The position numbers and the translations under genes are program-made. A stretch of DNA of 64,000 bases from Metarhizium brunneum (Eukaryota; Ascomycota; Sordariomycetes; Hypocreales; Clavicipitaceae): the NCBI RefSeq assembly GCF_013426205.1, contig NC_089425.1, positions 2,914,001-2,978,000 of the forward strand. Reading direction: 5' to 3'. Numbering within the stretch: the stretch's first letter is position 1; the number at the start of each line of letters is the position of its first letter. This document shows positions 22,874-34,277 of the stretch, one piece after another. Under the pieces are notes generated by a model. That model was not told where the DNA came from and did no database searches. It saw only the letters and a list, made by a program, of their open reading frames with translations.

Positions 22874-23506
22874 GAAGCAGCCTCCGTCAACAAGGGGTAT
22901 GGGTTGCCGATGAGTCGCGACACAGAATATCACGACGTCTGCGGGATGATGTTTGCGACAAACAACAACGCACGGTCGGCAGAGTGGATCCCCAAAAAGA
23001 TGCTGACGTAAACGGAAAAGTGGAGCGGATGATGTGGGCAAAGGGGTGCCTGATGAGGTGGCAAGTCGGGTCAGGTCGGACACCGGGGAGTTGGGTTTGT
23101 GTCAGAGCACAGAGTGTGGCGACCAAGCCCCAGAGGCAAGAGTCAGTCCGCAGGGAGAGGGCAGGTTTGCGAGTCCGACAGGCAGAGCGAACGTGCGATT
23201 TAGAGTGAGAGTGAGAATCGACGGGGAGAAAGTGGACTGTCCGGCAAGATGATCGAGAGCTAACGAAAGCCTCGAGTTGTGCCTCCTGAGGAGACAACTA
23301 GTCTGAAGAGGAACAGAGGGAAAGGAAAAGGAAAAAAAGAGGCGATGAGAGTGAAAGGATTAATGGGCTACAGCGCAGAGGAAGGAGTGAAAGAGGGAGC
23401 AAACGGGGGGAGGCGAGAGTGTTGGGTGGTGTTTGGATACTGGAAGCTGGGCGAACAGCTCGAGCTGCGTTTTGGGTGCGCACAATGTTGGACCAGCCAG
23501 CTGGGC

Positions 23507-23545
23507 CAGCCAGTGGGAGCAGCCAGTGGGAGCAGCCAGTGGGAG
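23507..23545. repeat. 13-bp tandem repeat, three perfect copies
   Basis: CAGCCAGTGGGAG occurs three times head to tail at 23507, 23520 and 23533, followed by a truncated copy (CAGTGG). Confidence 0.95.
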
Positions 23546-24879
23546 CAGTGGACAGACGATGGGACGTGAACATCAGACACGGGTGAACCAGATTGGAGGC
23601 AGCACGGCAGGGAGCACGAACTCGGTCGGTTCCCCCGTACAATGGGGCGCGCTGGGGCGCTTTGGCTTGGGTCAAAGATCAAATGGAAGAGTGCGCGGAT
23701 GGATTTGTTTTGGTGCAGCCAGGCTGCCCCAGACGGGCGGCGGCGGCGGCGTCGAAACTGTCTGGACGACGCCGCCACACTTGAGCAGCACCTGGAACGA
23801 AGGACAGGTTGACGGGGTACTGGCTGCGCCATATAAAGTGCTGCCATTGCACAGTCCCTACTAACAGCCCTCCAAATGCACACATGTATCTAGGTACCTA
23901 ATTGGCTGCCTTGCGCCGCGCGACCGTCCACGTACCCTGAGCTCAGTGCCAAGTACTCCGTACTACCCGCAGCCAGGACCCAGTTTGGCAGGGAGCGGAC
24001 GACACGGATGGCGACCCGCCCAACTTTGAACGGAGTAAAGCGACATGGAGGACTGGACTAGGGGCTGCTTGACCGAGAAGGAACCAGCACTAGTACTTGA
24101 ATACTCCGTAACTCAGACTCAGTTACAGCAGCGTCCGCATCTGCTTGGTGCGCTTGGTGGGCCACACTCGACCCAACTGGGGCAACACGGGCAACACAGC
24201 CCGCTGGGCAGCTCTGAGTATTGGGGCACTGGATGACCACTGGACCACCGCTGGTCGCCAATTCCACAGCAGGCACTCAGATCCACCACACTCGCTGCAA
24301 GGGGGTGTGGAGAGCTCCAGACACCCAGAGTCAGTGTGAGTGCCTGCTGAACCAGCTCGCCAATGCCTGTGAGGCCAACCCGCTGCTGTGGCAGCCTTGA
24401 AGGCCGGTCTGATTCGCATTCTCATGCCGCCTGCCGTTTCCAAACACACCAGACCAGACATACAAACCAGTAGAACCGCGCAAAGCACCGAGTATTCAGG
24501 ACTCTGGGTCGACTACACCGAGTGGCCAGGTCTAAGTCCCAAGATGCCTCGTCCTCCTATCACGAAATCGTTGTGGTGTTATACGGAGTGCCGAAAGTAC
24601 TTAGTATGCTAAGCTAAGAAGTAGCTGTGTTCACATGGTACCTGTTGACAACAACTTCCTGAGTGCATCGCCGCCCACTGAAGGGCTGGTCCTCTCAAGT
24701 ACCTGGGTACTCCTCGCGTACCTCACCTAGGCACGTACTAGCATCTCTCCATTTGCACCACGTAAGCGCATTCGTAAGTATAGCGATGTGGTGTATTGAG
24801 GACCAGACTCAGCTCCCTAATCGAATGTGGCAGGGGGAACATTGAAACCAAAGATTGGGCTGCATAACACCAGTTGAAG

Positions 24880-24915
24880 TACGGAGTACGGGGTACGGGG
24901 TACTAGTACTCCGTA
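24880..24915. repeat. Inverted TACGGAGTA / TACTCCGTA pair
   Basis: TACGGAGTAC at 24880-24889 faces GTACTCCGTA at 24906-24915. The spacer is GGGGTACGGGGTACTA; the arms could pair into a 10-bp stem. Confidence 0.85.
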
Positions 24916-26420
24916 GCCTGTTCCTTATGTACGGGGCAACAGGTGTCTCACTTACCAGGTAGGTACTTCAATATTGCTAGTACGTAGGGTGGCTGGTTGT
25001 ACGGTTCCTTTACACTGCAACGTATTCAATACAAAGCATGGACGAGTTGGTGAAAGCTATCATCAGTCAACTCAGTCTCTTGTGGTTCAAGCACCATGCG
25101 CCATGTACATTGTACAGGGGAGTACGGAGCACTATCCAAGACGAAATTCGAGGTTCGATCATGAGCCAGGTCAGGTGCCTAGGTACGTACTTTTTTGTGC
25201 ATTCTTCTTGCCAAACACCCGCCTGCGCGGAAAGTATTCGGACATGTTGAGAGTCTATACCGGGACAAGTGCGCCACGTATTGATCAGGGATCTAGCCTC
25301 GACAAAGGTCCGACAAGTTGCTGTCTGACACAAACATCTCCCGAGAAACACGAAATGCGTTCAGCCAGTCTGAGGAGCTGTCCCGCGCCGACATCTTCCT
25401 ATTCTTAACCACAGCCTGTCAGGGAGTGAGGCTTATCAGGAAACAAAATCTTGACACCACATGTGGACCAATCGACATTGCATGGAATCGATATTTAGGC
25501 CACGGATTCGATGTCGAGGTTCCCCGGCTGAGTGGCGTCATTGTGAAATCTCATGCAGCCACTTGGACTAGCACTGCTGCTGGTACGTACGTAGCACATT
25601 CCTGGCGCGACGTTCCCAAGGCAGCAAGGGACTCCCCAAGTTTCAGGCCGCTTCGATGTCTTGTATCAGTTGCAGGCAATGTTCATGCGTATTGTTACCA
25701 GCCTCAGAAGGGCGGCCCAGTTCCTGAGTGAGTCACGGTGGTTATACGGAGCATTTCACGCAGAATTTGCCAAGCTGACGAACAAGTAGTACGTACGCAG
25801 CGTGGCCGTGGAAGACGTCACCGTCGTCCCACTTGACTCCAACATGGCCCGTATCGGAACAGGTTTCGTGATTACATCATGACAAACCGGTACAAGCTCA
25901 AACATGCTCAGGGCCCGGCAGGATGAAGTTGGAAGTTGGAGTCTTCAACGTATTAGCCGAGCGAAGCTACAAAGAGCTGTGTTCTACACAGGAGACGTAG
26001 CATACTCCAAGGCATCGCGACTGCGGCTTAGAAAGCCTTTCCAAGAGTTTTCTTGACGCGGGTGGCATGAACCTTGCTTGGAGGAGGGAGGGACGCCGAA
26101 TCAGCCTCTTCTGGCGGCGCAAGGGTTTGGCGTGATGCACTTCACAGTTGACATGTGACTGGACTATTTCAGATGCTAGCATCTCCACACGTTGTCGCAG
26201 TATCTAGAGCTGCAGATCTGCATTGAAGCCATGTCTAGCACAAGGCTTTGGAGGTGCGAATCATTCTGCTCATTCACATGCAAATAATTTCGTCGCCATC
26301 GCCAGGTATATACTGTGAGAGTCAGTGAGACATGACACTGGGCTTTTTGAGTGATACCTGTGGTAAATATACAGGTGGTACCTAGTAGGCAGCAGGCGAG
26401 CGAGAAATAAAAGAGAAATA

Positions 26421-26441
26421 TGAGAGAGAGAGAGAGAGAGA
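26421..26441. repeat. (GA)n microsatellite
   Basis: About ten GA units upstream of the Alba-like gene. Confidence 0.9.
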
Positions 26442-26710
26442 TCACGTCAACAATTCTGTAGGCGTATTCTTTATCCCGGCGGCTGTCAGGTACTCCGGTA
26501 CCTTGTGCTTGACTGCTCCAGGTGCCACTCCTCGTCGCTTTTCACCATCTAATAAATGCTCTTCATCAGCTAAGCACACTTGGAGTACTCCGTACTGATG
26601 TATCTCGCAAGCTTCCGCCCCACATTTATTCAATGCAACAGCCCAAGGTCAGCCAAGTTCAAAAAAGTTCATTTCACAAAACACAAGTGCCCATTCCGAT
26701 TCAAGCAAAT

Positions 26711-27340
26711 ATGTCGCCCACGCCCTCAGAAGAGACTTCTGCCGCCTCTAAAAAACGCAAGGAACCGTCTTCTACAACCCAAGCAGCTAAACGCGCTCGA
26801 TCGCACCCTTCCCCTTCCGGCAATGCGTTAAAGCCAGCCCTTATAGGGCCTCACGAAGCCATCATTGCCCAGCTCCAACCAAAATACAACGTCCTCGCCG
26901 CCTCTGTAATATCCTCAACACAGATCCGGAAGCGTGTCACGCAAGCTATTTCGCATCTTGGCTCTACATCAGACCTACCGTGTGTGGTGTTGCTGCATGC
27001 GCGAACGGCAGAAGTGTGCAAGATGATTACCATTGTGGAGCAGTGCAAGAGGCTGCTGAGGGAGGAGGGGAAGACATGCTTTCAATATAATGAAATGTTT
27101 GAACTTCCAGAGGCAAAGAGGAAGGATTTGATTGAGGAGACGGTTCTGGAAAGGAATCGTGAAGACGAGGACGAGGACGAGGACGATTTTGAGACGATGG
27201 AGAGTCGGTTTGAAAGGGCGGTGATACCAGAACCATCGAAGCGCGTGACCATGTCCCTGAGGGTGTTCTTGAGTAAAAAAGAGGTAGTAGACCTGAAGGC
27301 CAGAAAGGGGGTTACTGTTCAGTCCCATGAGCCTGCATGA
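26711..27340 (+). CDS. Alba-like nucleic-acid-binding domain protein
   Basis: Single exon, 209 aa from the ATG at 26711. Residues 1-50 are Ser/Thr/Lys-rich and look like a nuclear signal (KKRKEPSS, AAKRARS). The central part fits the Alba fold: QIRKRVTQAISHL as first strand/helix, then LPCVVLLHARTAEVCKMITIVEQCKRLL, the typical hydrophobic strand then helix of Alba and Rpp20/Rpp25 proteins. An acidic run (REDEDEDEDDFE) follows, and the tail has a last strand-like TMSLRVFLSKK. In fungi such proteins serve RNase P/MRP (Pop6/Pop7-like) or bind chromatin; which of these applies here is not settled. An earlier in-frame ATG at 26633 would add 26 residues. Confidence 0.6.
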   Translation: MSPTPSEETSAASKKRKEPSSTTQAAKRARSHPSPSGNALKPALIGPHEAIIAQLQPKYNVLAASVISSTQIRKRVTQAISHLGSTSDLPCVVLLHARTAEVCKMITIVEQCKRLLREEGKTCFQYNEMFELPEAKRKDLIEETVLERNREDEDEDEDDFETMESRFERAVIPEPSKRVTMSLRVFLSKKEVVDLKARKGVTVQSHEPA

Positions 27341-27710
27341 TATTTGTCCTGCTGCAACGGCTCATGGTGATTTGAGGAGGCGGCTGGATTGGTCTCTATA
27401 TGGAACGGCGTTATGGTGGCCTGGAGTGCTGCTTACGGCTTGGAGATATGCAAGATACCCAATTGGTTTGAGTGAGTTGACGCTAAATTCGAAATGGCAT
27501 TTTTTACTGCAACGCCAAACATTTATACTACGTAAGTGAAAGACAACGCTGGATATCCAAGGCACGACCTCTCCACCCTTCAACCGTCGCCCATGTTCCT
27601 CTCCTCTTGTATCCCCTTTGCAGAGTGTCTTCATTCTTCATTACACATGTAAAATCTCCACCCCGATCCCACCACGACCCAGTTCTCGATGCGCACTCAG
27701 CCCATCGCGC
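27341..27710. other. Convergent intergenic, Alba-like and VTC1
   Basis: 370 bp, 3' flanks of two converging genes; nothing else seen. Confidence 0.5.
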
Positions 27711-28158
27711 CTAGTTGTGCTTCTGCTTGTTCGAGTGATCCGTGATACGCAGCACAAAGTTCACCACGACGGCCAACAACAAAATAATGGCCAGGAAAGT
27801 CGGGCCAAATCGGTCATCGAACCCGGCCTGACCCCTCATTCGTATTGACTTTGCTCTCCAATGGTACGTCACCAACGCATACAGCATGGTCAGCATGGCC
27901 ACGCCGGTGAAGAGGAAGGCCGAAATGAAGGCCACGCGATCACCAAAGTTGAGCATTCCAATGGCCAAGGCGCCCAGGATGACGGTGAAGTTGAGCCATG
28001 ACAGGAACGTTCGCTCGTTGGCGAAGAAGACTTTCGGTTCGACTCGGGTGGGCAGGGCGATGCGCTTGCCTGGTGCTGTTAGCATTGGCGGCGAGAACCA
28101 CGGCCGCAGTAAGATTTGGCGTACCTTGGGAGGTCTGGAGAAGGGGTTGGGAAGACAT
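27711..28158 (-). CDS. VTC1: Vacuolar transporter chaperone subunit 1 (DUF202), 2 exons
   Basis: Exons 28158-28125 (34 nt) and 28069-27711; the 55-nt intron has donor GTACGC, branch GCTAAC and acceptor CCAG; 130 aa, as in yeast Vtc1 (129 aa). The protein runs [19 protein letters not shown] then [19 protein letters not shown], the diagnostic VTC1/DUF202 entry, followed by three membrane helices ([46 protein letters not shown]). Known role: membrane subunit of the VTC complex that makes polyphosphate and moves it into the vacuole, with effects on V-ATPase stability and microautophagy. The short tail is KQKHN. Divergent from the dynein light chain gene. Confidence 0.95.
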
Positions 28159-28946
28159 GTCGGCGACGGTTTGTTGAGAGCAATTGAGCGGATTGCAGCG
28201 CTGTGGTAGTAGGTCGCTGCTGCTACTGGTTCACCTGAAGCTGCGGCTCGGTCGAGATACTTGTCGCTTGGCTGACGCAGCGAGCCTGAATTGCCGAGCA
28301 CCTTGCAGACTTTGTCAATTCTTCGGGGGAGGAAACTCGGTCCAGGGACAGAATCGATTGAGCAAGATGCGAAATTGGACGCGTTGGTTGAAAAAAACTA
28401 CTTCTCGCAGAGGGCTCTGGTGCGATTATCTGCTCCGGTTCTCATACTACTTTGGTTCAACCCCACCCGTGACAACTGTTTTGGGGGAGCTCTTGTGCAC
28501 GTGGGTAGGCTGGTTGGTTCGAAGTCACGTGTTGTTGCCCCGCGAAGCAAGGAGACTCCTGATGGGCAAAAGCGGGAAACCTGTCAGGGACAAGGGATAT
28601 TGAAGTCAACGTTTGGCTGCGAGTTAAAAAATAGTTTGGGAAACCAAGGGTAGTTGGGTAGGTTGATGAGGGTACAGGTGGTTCATTATTATCTAGGCAT
28701 AGTTTTTTTTTTAAAAAAAAAATTTGCAGTCGCTGTTTAGTTGAGATCTCTCTTGGCAATTCAATCTCCCAAAATACGGGCTATTTGGTTGGTCCAGATT
28801 TATTGGTTATCGCGCGGCTCTGGGTCCCCTTCCTACGGAGTACATCCTCTGATGTACATACACCACCAACCTATTGTTTATGTTTACGCTTCAACCTCGC
28901 TCCACCTGCATCGCTCCCTGATCAAACAACGCCACGAGCCATCAAG
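28159..28946. promoter_or_regulatory. Divergent promoter region VTC1 / dynein light chain
   Basis: 788 bp between opposing start codons. It contains a perfect T10A10 tract (28703-28722), likely nucleosome-excluding, and TACGGAGTA at 28834-28842. A CACGTG E-box, the type bound by Pho4-like bHLH factors, sits near 28498-28503, and a second CACGTG lies near 28525-28530. Pho4-type control of VTC1 is plausible inference. Confidence 0.55.
28703..28722. repeat. T10A10 inverted homopolymer
   Basis: Ten T followed directly by ten A, a perfect palindrome in the VTC1/dynein spacer. Confidence 0.95.
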
Positions 28947-29656
28947 ATGTCTACTCCTGTATGTGAGAACATTTGAGCCCTGATCTTGCATCTTTCTCCT
29001 TTTGACATATTACTGACCATCGGCTTCAGCCTATTCCTTTCAACCGTCTCAAGCAGATTGCTACCGATGTACGAACTTCTCCTCGATGGGCGAAACGGCC
29101 TGTTTCCTACCGCCCATCTTTATACAATTGCATATAGATTGCTGGTTCTGACACATCCATATCAGGTCTGCAACAATGCGATCGGTAGCGCCGAGTTCTA
29201 CGACCACGCAAAGACTGAGCAATGGAACTCTACCATCATCGTACGCTGCCCCGGGCCCAACCCACTCGCAGACACATCACCAAGAAAAACAAACGATTAA
29301 CACGCATCTAGAACTCTATGCTCAAGGCCGTCATCTCCGAGTCAACACCCCAAGGAGCTTCCGCGCCCTCATTCAAGTTCGCCTGCAACAGCACCATCGT
29401 GCAGCACCTCGTGCCCACATCCTCACTGAACAAGGCCCGCGGCGGCACCGAGACCAAAGAAGAGAAGCCTCACATCTCGACGAGCTCCGAGGCTACTGCC
29501 ACCGATGGCAAGCCCCACGTCGGCCGACGCGGCATGCACAGCGCTACCGGTGCGTACTGGGATGAGAAGAAGGACGGCATGTGGACCTTCAAGTATGACG
29601 GTGGTGAGGGCAAGGGCATGGACGTGGTCATTATGCTCATCTGGATTGGCATCTAG
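28947..29656 (+). CDS. Dynein light chain, Tctex-1/DYNLT type, 4 exons
   Basis: Exons 28947-28958 (12 nt), 29030-29068 (39 nt), 29166-29240 (75 nt) and 29312-29656; introns of 71, 97 and 71 nt, all phase 0 with GT-AG ends; 156 aa. The joined start is MSTPPIPFNRLKQIATD, and the C-terminus ATGAYWDEKKDGMWTFKYD then VVIMLIWIGI follows the Tctex-1 beta-sheet pattern (conserved A-x-C/Y-x-W-D then hydrophobic end). Known role: light chain of cytoplasmic dynein binding the intermediate chain; in fungi used in nuclear and endosome movement. The Thr/Ser/Lys insertion at about 29410-29510 makes it longer than animal DYNLT1 (113 aa). The two tiny first exons are easily missed by gene finders. Confidence 0.82.
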
Positions 29657-32600
29657 ATGTCTACAAACTTGCATGGAAGATGATACGCTTGGAATCAAGC
29701 CCCGTGGGAACTGAAGAGGAGCTGGGCGGGCACCCTGCACTTTAATGGCGTTTCGGGAGCAAAGATATGTAGTATTTGAGACTGTCTCTCCATTTATGCC
29801 CCGTCGCTGGTGATGTTTGCGAAATGTTGGATTGGGTAATAATACTGTCTGTAGTTGAGCATTAATGGAATACGAATATGTATGAACTATATGCCCTTCG
29901 GAAGTTCCTCTTTTGCTGTGTTTTCCTCTGCCATGTGCTCATTTAGCTTACTTATCGGTTGTTCGCGGAGCCATGAACTGACCCTTGACAGTGAAGATTT
30001 GGCAAAGTAATTACTGAATGTGTATCTCTTTATCTGACCGTCTCGTGCTACTTTTTTTTTTGCCGATATTAGTGTTGAGCGACGACGACAGCAATGCGCA
30101 ACATCAGTAGCCATCACGCTCTAGGGTAGCATCTGTGGATAAGAAGAAATTTGACAACCATATTGACATCGTAAAGTGTTCTCGACAGAATTGCCACGAC
30201 AATTGATAATTTTTCGAGATATGGTGCTTTTTTGGGGAGCAGAAGGCATGTTTTCAATTCTTTCATCAGGTCCTTAGTGATCTCATTGCATGGTCAATGG
30301 CATACATTCCCTTTGCGACTGCAACCAGGAGCGGACTGACTAAGTGTTGATTGTCAGGTTGTTTCCCGTACCGCGAGTAGTACTTCATGCAAATATACTT
30401 CTTGTAGCTTTCAACTATCAATATCATCACTGCAGAAACTATTGATGTTCTTAATGTCCCCGGGCGTTGATCAGGCTGCATCTATTAGCCCCTTCTTAGC
30501 ATCCTTATAAACCGACTCGTGGTAAATTATCCGAGGAGCTATGTCCATGCCACTACGACTCTACTTGACCATGCGTGTCAATTGCTGGTTGTTTGTCATA
30601 AAAGGAATCAATTGAGTCGACGTCAGTCTCGTATTTCGCAAGCTGGAGGGAGTGAATTTGGGAAACGTGCCATTGCAACATTACTTGGAAGAGACCCGGC
30701 CCAAAAGCCCAGCAGTCGGCGGCTAATAACACAGCCACGGTTCGTCGAGTGCCGACTTTTTCTAGAACCAAGGCTTGCATGGGCCGACCACAGCTACAAC
30801 ATGTCGAGTTGTAGGTGGCGTGCAATCAATAGACCCTGCGGGTGGCATCTCCCAGCAGATCGTCACAAATTCCTTCCAACAGATGATGTGGCATGATGTC
30901 TCCTCACCGACTTAACGAGAGAGCAGGTGAACGGACAGGGATTGGTTGGCAAATTTGGTTGGCGCTTGCGAAGCTCACGGATACACGAAGGCTTGCATAC
31001 GGGATCTGGAAGCCAATCCGCGGCTGCAGCTAATGTATCAAGGTGGTATGTAGTAGTAGTGTTGGGTGATCTCTTTTGGCATCTGTAAGCAGAAAATGCC
31101 ATGTTGACATGGAGTCAGTCAATGCAGTCTGTTGCATGTGGGCAGTGAATATGGAGGGAAGAGCTCATTCGATATTTCGGGCTGGTCGTTCTTGCCCTTG
31201 GCCAAGGCAGCCTGGACCCTTCCTTCCCCCCATGGCCCATTCCGCTGACAACATTGTCGCCTCCTCACAAGACCCTTATTCTTTGCATCAAGAACGATTT
31301 TCTTTGCCAGCACCCTTGTTTTCGCAACTGACTTTGCCACTAGGGTCTTTTCGACAGTCTCCGCAAGGGCCCTACGACAGGTGCTGTCATTGTCGCAGCT
31401 CACTGATAATGCTCCGCAATGATGCTCCTCTGCAGACGTAGGGGCCCTTCTGGCCCACGTCAGGGCCGTGGCCCCAGCAGCTTGTGGACGGCTTGTGGAG
31501 CATCATGGGGACAACGACTCCGTTGGCCTCCATCGGAGCCGCCTCGTTGGCTGACGAGGCCTTCAACAAACATCAGTTGCGGGAATACACACGGAGAAGG
31601 GCGCCTGAATTCAACGCTCACCTTTCTTTGCGTCGCCAAGTCCGCCTTTGGCGGCAAGATTTGCGTCCCTTCGTTGCTCTAGATGATCGAGCCGGCCCAT
31701 GCAACCATACATGCAGGCCGTTGAGCTGCAACTCTCTGCGGACATGGATCCATGGTACTCTTAGTGTCGGTTGAATCGGATTTTGACGCCACAGAGTCGG
31801 ACCACCGAACCAATTCGAGTTGCGTTGCGAGTGTTGGCATCAAGCACGCAACGCCGCACACCACTACGAACCCCTCCGGTACACCGCATCGCTCGCTGCA
31901 TAGAAAAACATGGCAAAATGGTAAAGCAGTACCATCCTTGATGTCGGCTTGCCCTTGCAAGGGAACCCGCGTGTTGCCACTTTCTTTTTGCTGCAGAGTC
32001 GACAGTTCTCTGCATGCCTTTATCGTACGGATTATTCATCCGGGAAAGCCCTCTGGTCCCGTGCCTGCCGATCAAACAGCCACACACGCAATACTCGCCA
32101 CATCCCTCTTCAGAGCCTCAATATATTTCTAACGTCGGGCGATGCAAATTTGGGAATCAGCCAAACTATCGTGGTAGTATTCTGTCGTGGGGCATGGGAG
32201 GCGAACGACTCCGCAGTGACGTGAAGTGCGTTCATCTGGGGAAGGGAAAAGTCAATTAATTAATCATTTCCACAGGCTGTACTCCGTACCCTGAGGGAGA
32301 GAGCTCTGGGGGCAAGATGGAAAGGCAATGGCTGAACTCGCTCTATTGTAGCCACAGAACACCACGAGTAAGACAGTTCGAAGACCCCACAAGTTCCATT
32401 GTTCCAGCACGCCCGGACAGCAAGACGCAACCAATTATAGAAGTGCGATCATGCGAACGGCTACTGCTCTTCACCCTCTCGCATGCTGATCCATTTTTTG
32501 GTCGAAGAGCCGTTGACGGCTGTCTAGGCGTGCGCCTGAAGAGTCTTCGTGAGGGAATCCTCGTCTGGTTCCTGTTCAAGAATTGAAAGTCGGGGGGCTT

Positions 32601-33332
32601 CGCGGCCTCGAATGATCAGTTGGCTGAGGCACCTCTGTACACACCGCGTACTCGGGAGGCTTGAGCCTCTTCTTTCTCTGAGCTCCGCGTTATGGGCAGC
32701 TCAAAATAGACGCCTCGGTTGCGCTTGCACAAGCTCACTACTAGTAGTATATCGCAACTGAACGACGACGCCGGGAGCAAAAGTGGCACATGGCCATGGG
32801 CTTTCGCCGAGTTGTTTGGGTGGCTCGGCCAGGCCAGGGGAAAATTTCCTAGGAGTTCCCACGATGTGGACGATGTGGGCACCGCGGCTCCATAATGCCA
32901 GACTCAAGCACACCACCCATCGCCGAGACCGACCGACCGCCTGTGTCCTTGATTACACCCCCGGTCCAAAAGCGTTGAAATAAAGTCCTCATGGCCCTCC
33001 TTGCAGCTGGAGTAGTGTTGATGTCTTCCATGTCCATGCCTCTACTGCGATATTGACTGATCAACCTCCAAACAACTGCTATCGTGGCTACCGAATTACC
33101 AATTATACTTTCACCCTCTCGGCAGCCGAAACTTTCTTGTCAGGGGACACTCAACGCCCTCCTTTGCCTCGCCCGTTAGACTGGTCACGCCACCAACGGT
33201 CGTACCGCTCGTAGTCGAAGCGAAAACGAGATACGAACCGCAACGGCCTATGCTGCGCCGGTTGTGTCATTGAAGTATCCAAGTCGAACTTTGCATATCG
33301 AAGTACCTGACACAACGACATTGCCGCTCGCA
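29657..33332. other. Gene-poor region, 3.7 kb
   Basis: No ORF with recognisable domain or signal on either strand. One TACTCCGTA at 32280-32288 and a T10 run at 30053-30062. The end (about 33070-33332) is the F-box gene leader. No tRNA found. Confidence 0.5.
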
Positions 33333-34277
33333 ATGGTTCAACTCCTCGTTGACCCCGCCGTTTCGTCCAACGGCGGCGGCGCCTCCGCCCATGAACAAAC
33401 AGATGGAGTCGCAGGTCCCAGTGCTGTGAACGACGAAGCCGGAACCATGTCACGGGAAGAACATGCTCAGCGAATGAAGGAAACAAGCATGAAGCGCAGC
33501 ATGATGAGAGCACCGCGGAGAGGATGGTCCCTGACCGACTACCAAGGTGACCAGCACCAGTCCATGCCTCATTACCACCCTCACTACATCTCCCACGTCA
33601 ATCGCCACGCACCCATTCCCGAAAATGCAGTTTTGCAGTCATCCATTGTCCGGCCTGATTCACCTGCGTCTTCGACCTTCTCTTCAGCATCTTCAACCGT
33701 TGGCCCCATGGTTCAACTACCCCGTCGACCGAAAATGCCCCCTCCGCGCCGGTCACAGTCCGTGACAGATAAGGAACCAGAACCCAGTCATCAGCCTCGG
33801 CTATCAGCAAATATGAATCTGCTCGATCTCCCCTCTGAACTGCACTATGCTCTGTTCGACTTCTTGGACCCTATCGACGGCGCCTGCCTGGGACTTGCCC
33901 ATTCACGACTATACTCTTTCCACCTTCGCAAGAACGGCAGGGTTCCCCTCTCAAGCCGGTACTCTGGACCAAACGACATGGAATGGGCCTGGCGAGGTGC
34001 TGGCCCCCTTGTTCGCAGAGAAACCAGCGACCCGGATCCTTCGCCCCAAGCGCTCGAGAGCCTCCGTGTCAAGGGCCAAGTGTACTGCCGAAAATGCGGC
34101 ATCTCCCGGTGCGAACTCCACCGCCATCTCAAGGACTGGATGGGCAGTGAGTACGAGTATTGCGAAATTCGAAAGATGTACGGCCGGCCGGCGGACGAGG
34201 CTGCCAAGGCGTACTGCTACATGAGCTCGCCCAAGAATCCACATCGGTGCGGTCGTCACGGAGCAAGGAGGCTGTAA
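33333..34277 (+). CDS. F-box protein with C-terminal Cys/His cluster
   Basis: Single exon, 314 aa from ATG 33333 (MVQLLVDPAV); a GTG-initiated extension upstream has no ATG. Residues 1-165 are low complexity with Ser/Pro stretches and a basic SQSVTD patch. An F-box-like segment begins NLLDLPSELHYALFDFLDP and continues to about residue 210 (LGLAHSRLYSF). The C-terminal third holds a cysteine cluster (YCRKCGISRCELHRHL) that recurs in fungal F-box-like proteins and may bind zinc. Family role: substrate adaptor of SCF ubiquitin ligases. The substrate is unknown. It is separated from both neighbours by long spacers. Confidence 0.65.
   Translation: MVQLLVDPAVSSNGGGASAHEQTDGVAGPSAVNDEAGTMSREEHAQRMKETSMKRSMMRAPRRGWSLTDYQGDQHQSMPHYHPHYISHVNRHAPIPENAVLQSSIVRPDSPASSTFSSASSTVGPMVQLPRRPKMPPPRRSQSVTDKEPEPSHQPRLSANMNLLDLPSELHYALFDFLDPIDGACLGLAHSRLYSFHLRKNGRVPLSSRYSGPNDMEWAWRGAGPLVRRETSDPDPSPQALESLRVKGQVYCRKCGISRCELHRHLKDWMGSEYEYCEIRKMYGRPADEAAKAYCYMSSPKNPHRCGRHGARRL

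Larger units (their letters stand above)
22874..26710. other. Gene-poor region, 3.8 kb
   Basis: The first 400 bp are probably the Ahc1-like leader and promoter (CT-rich). The rest has no ORF with family resemblance. It holds a 13-bp tandem repeat (23507-23545), four or more TACGGAGTA/TACTCCGTA copies, the inverted pair at 24880-24915, CCTAGGTA boxes near 23890 and 25180, and a GA microsatellite (26421-26441). Confidence 0.55.

Noticed and set aside
26176..26445. Minus-strand frame starting with a hydrophobic Ser/Leu stretch like a signal peptide
   Set aside because: The stretch is partly coded by the GA microsatellite, and the rest has no conserved pattern.
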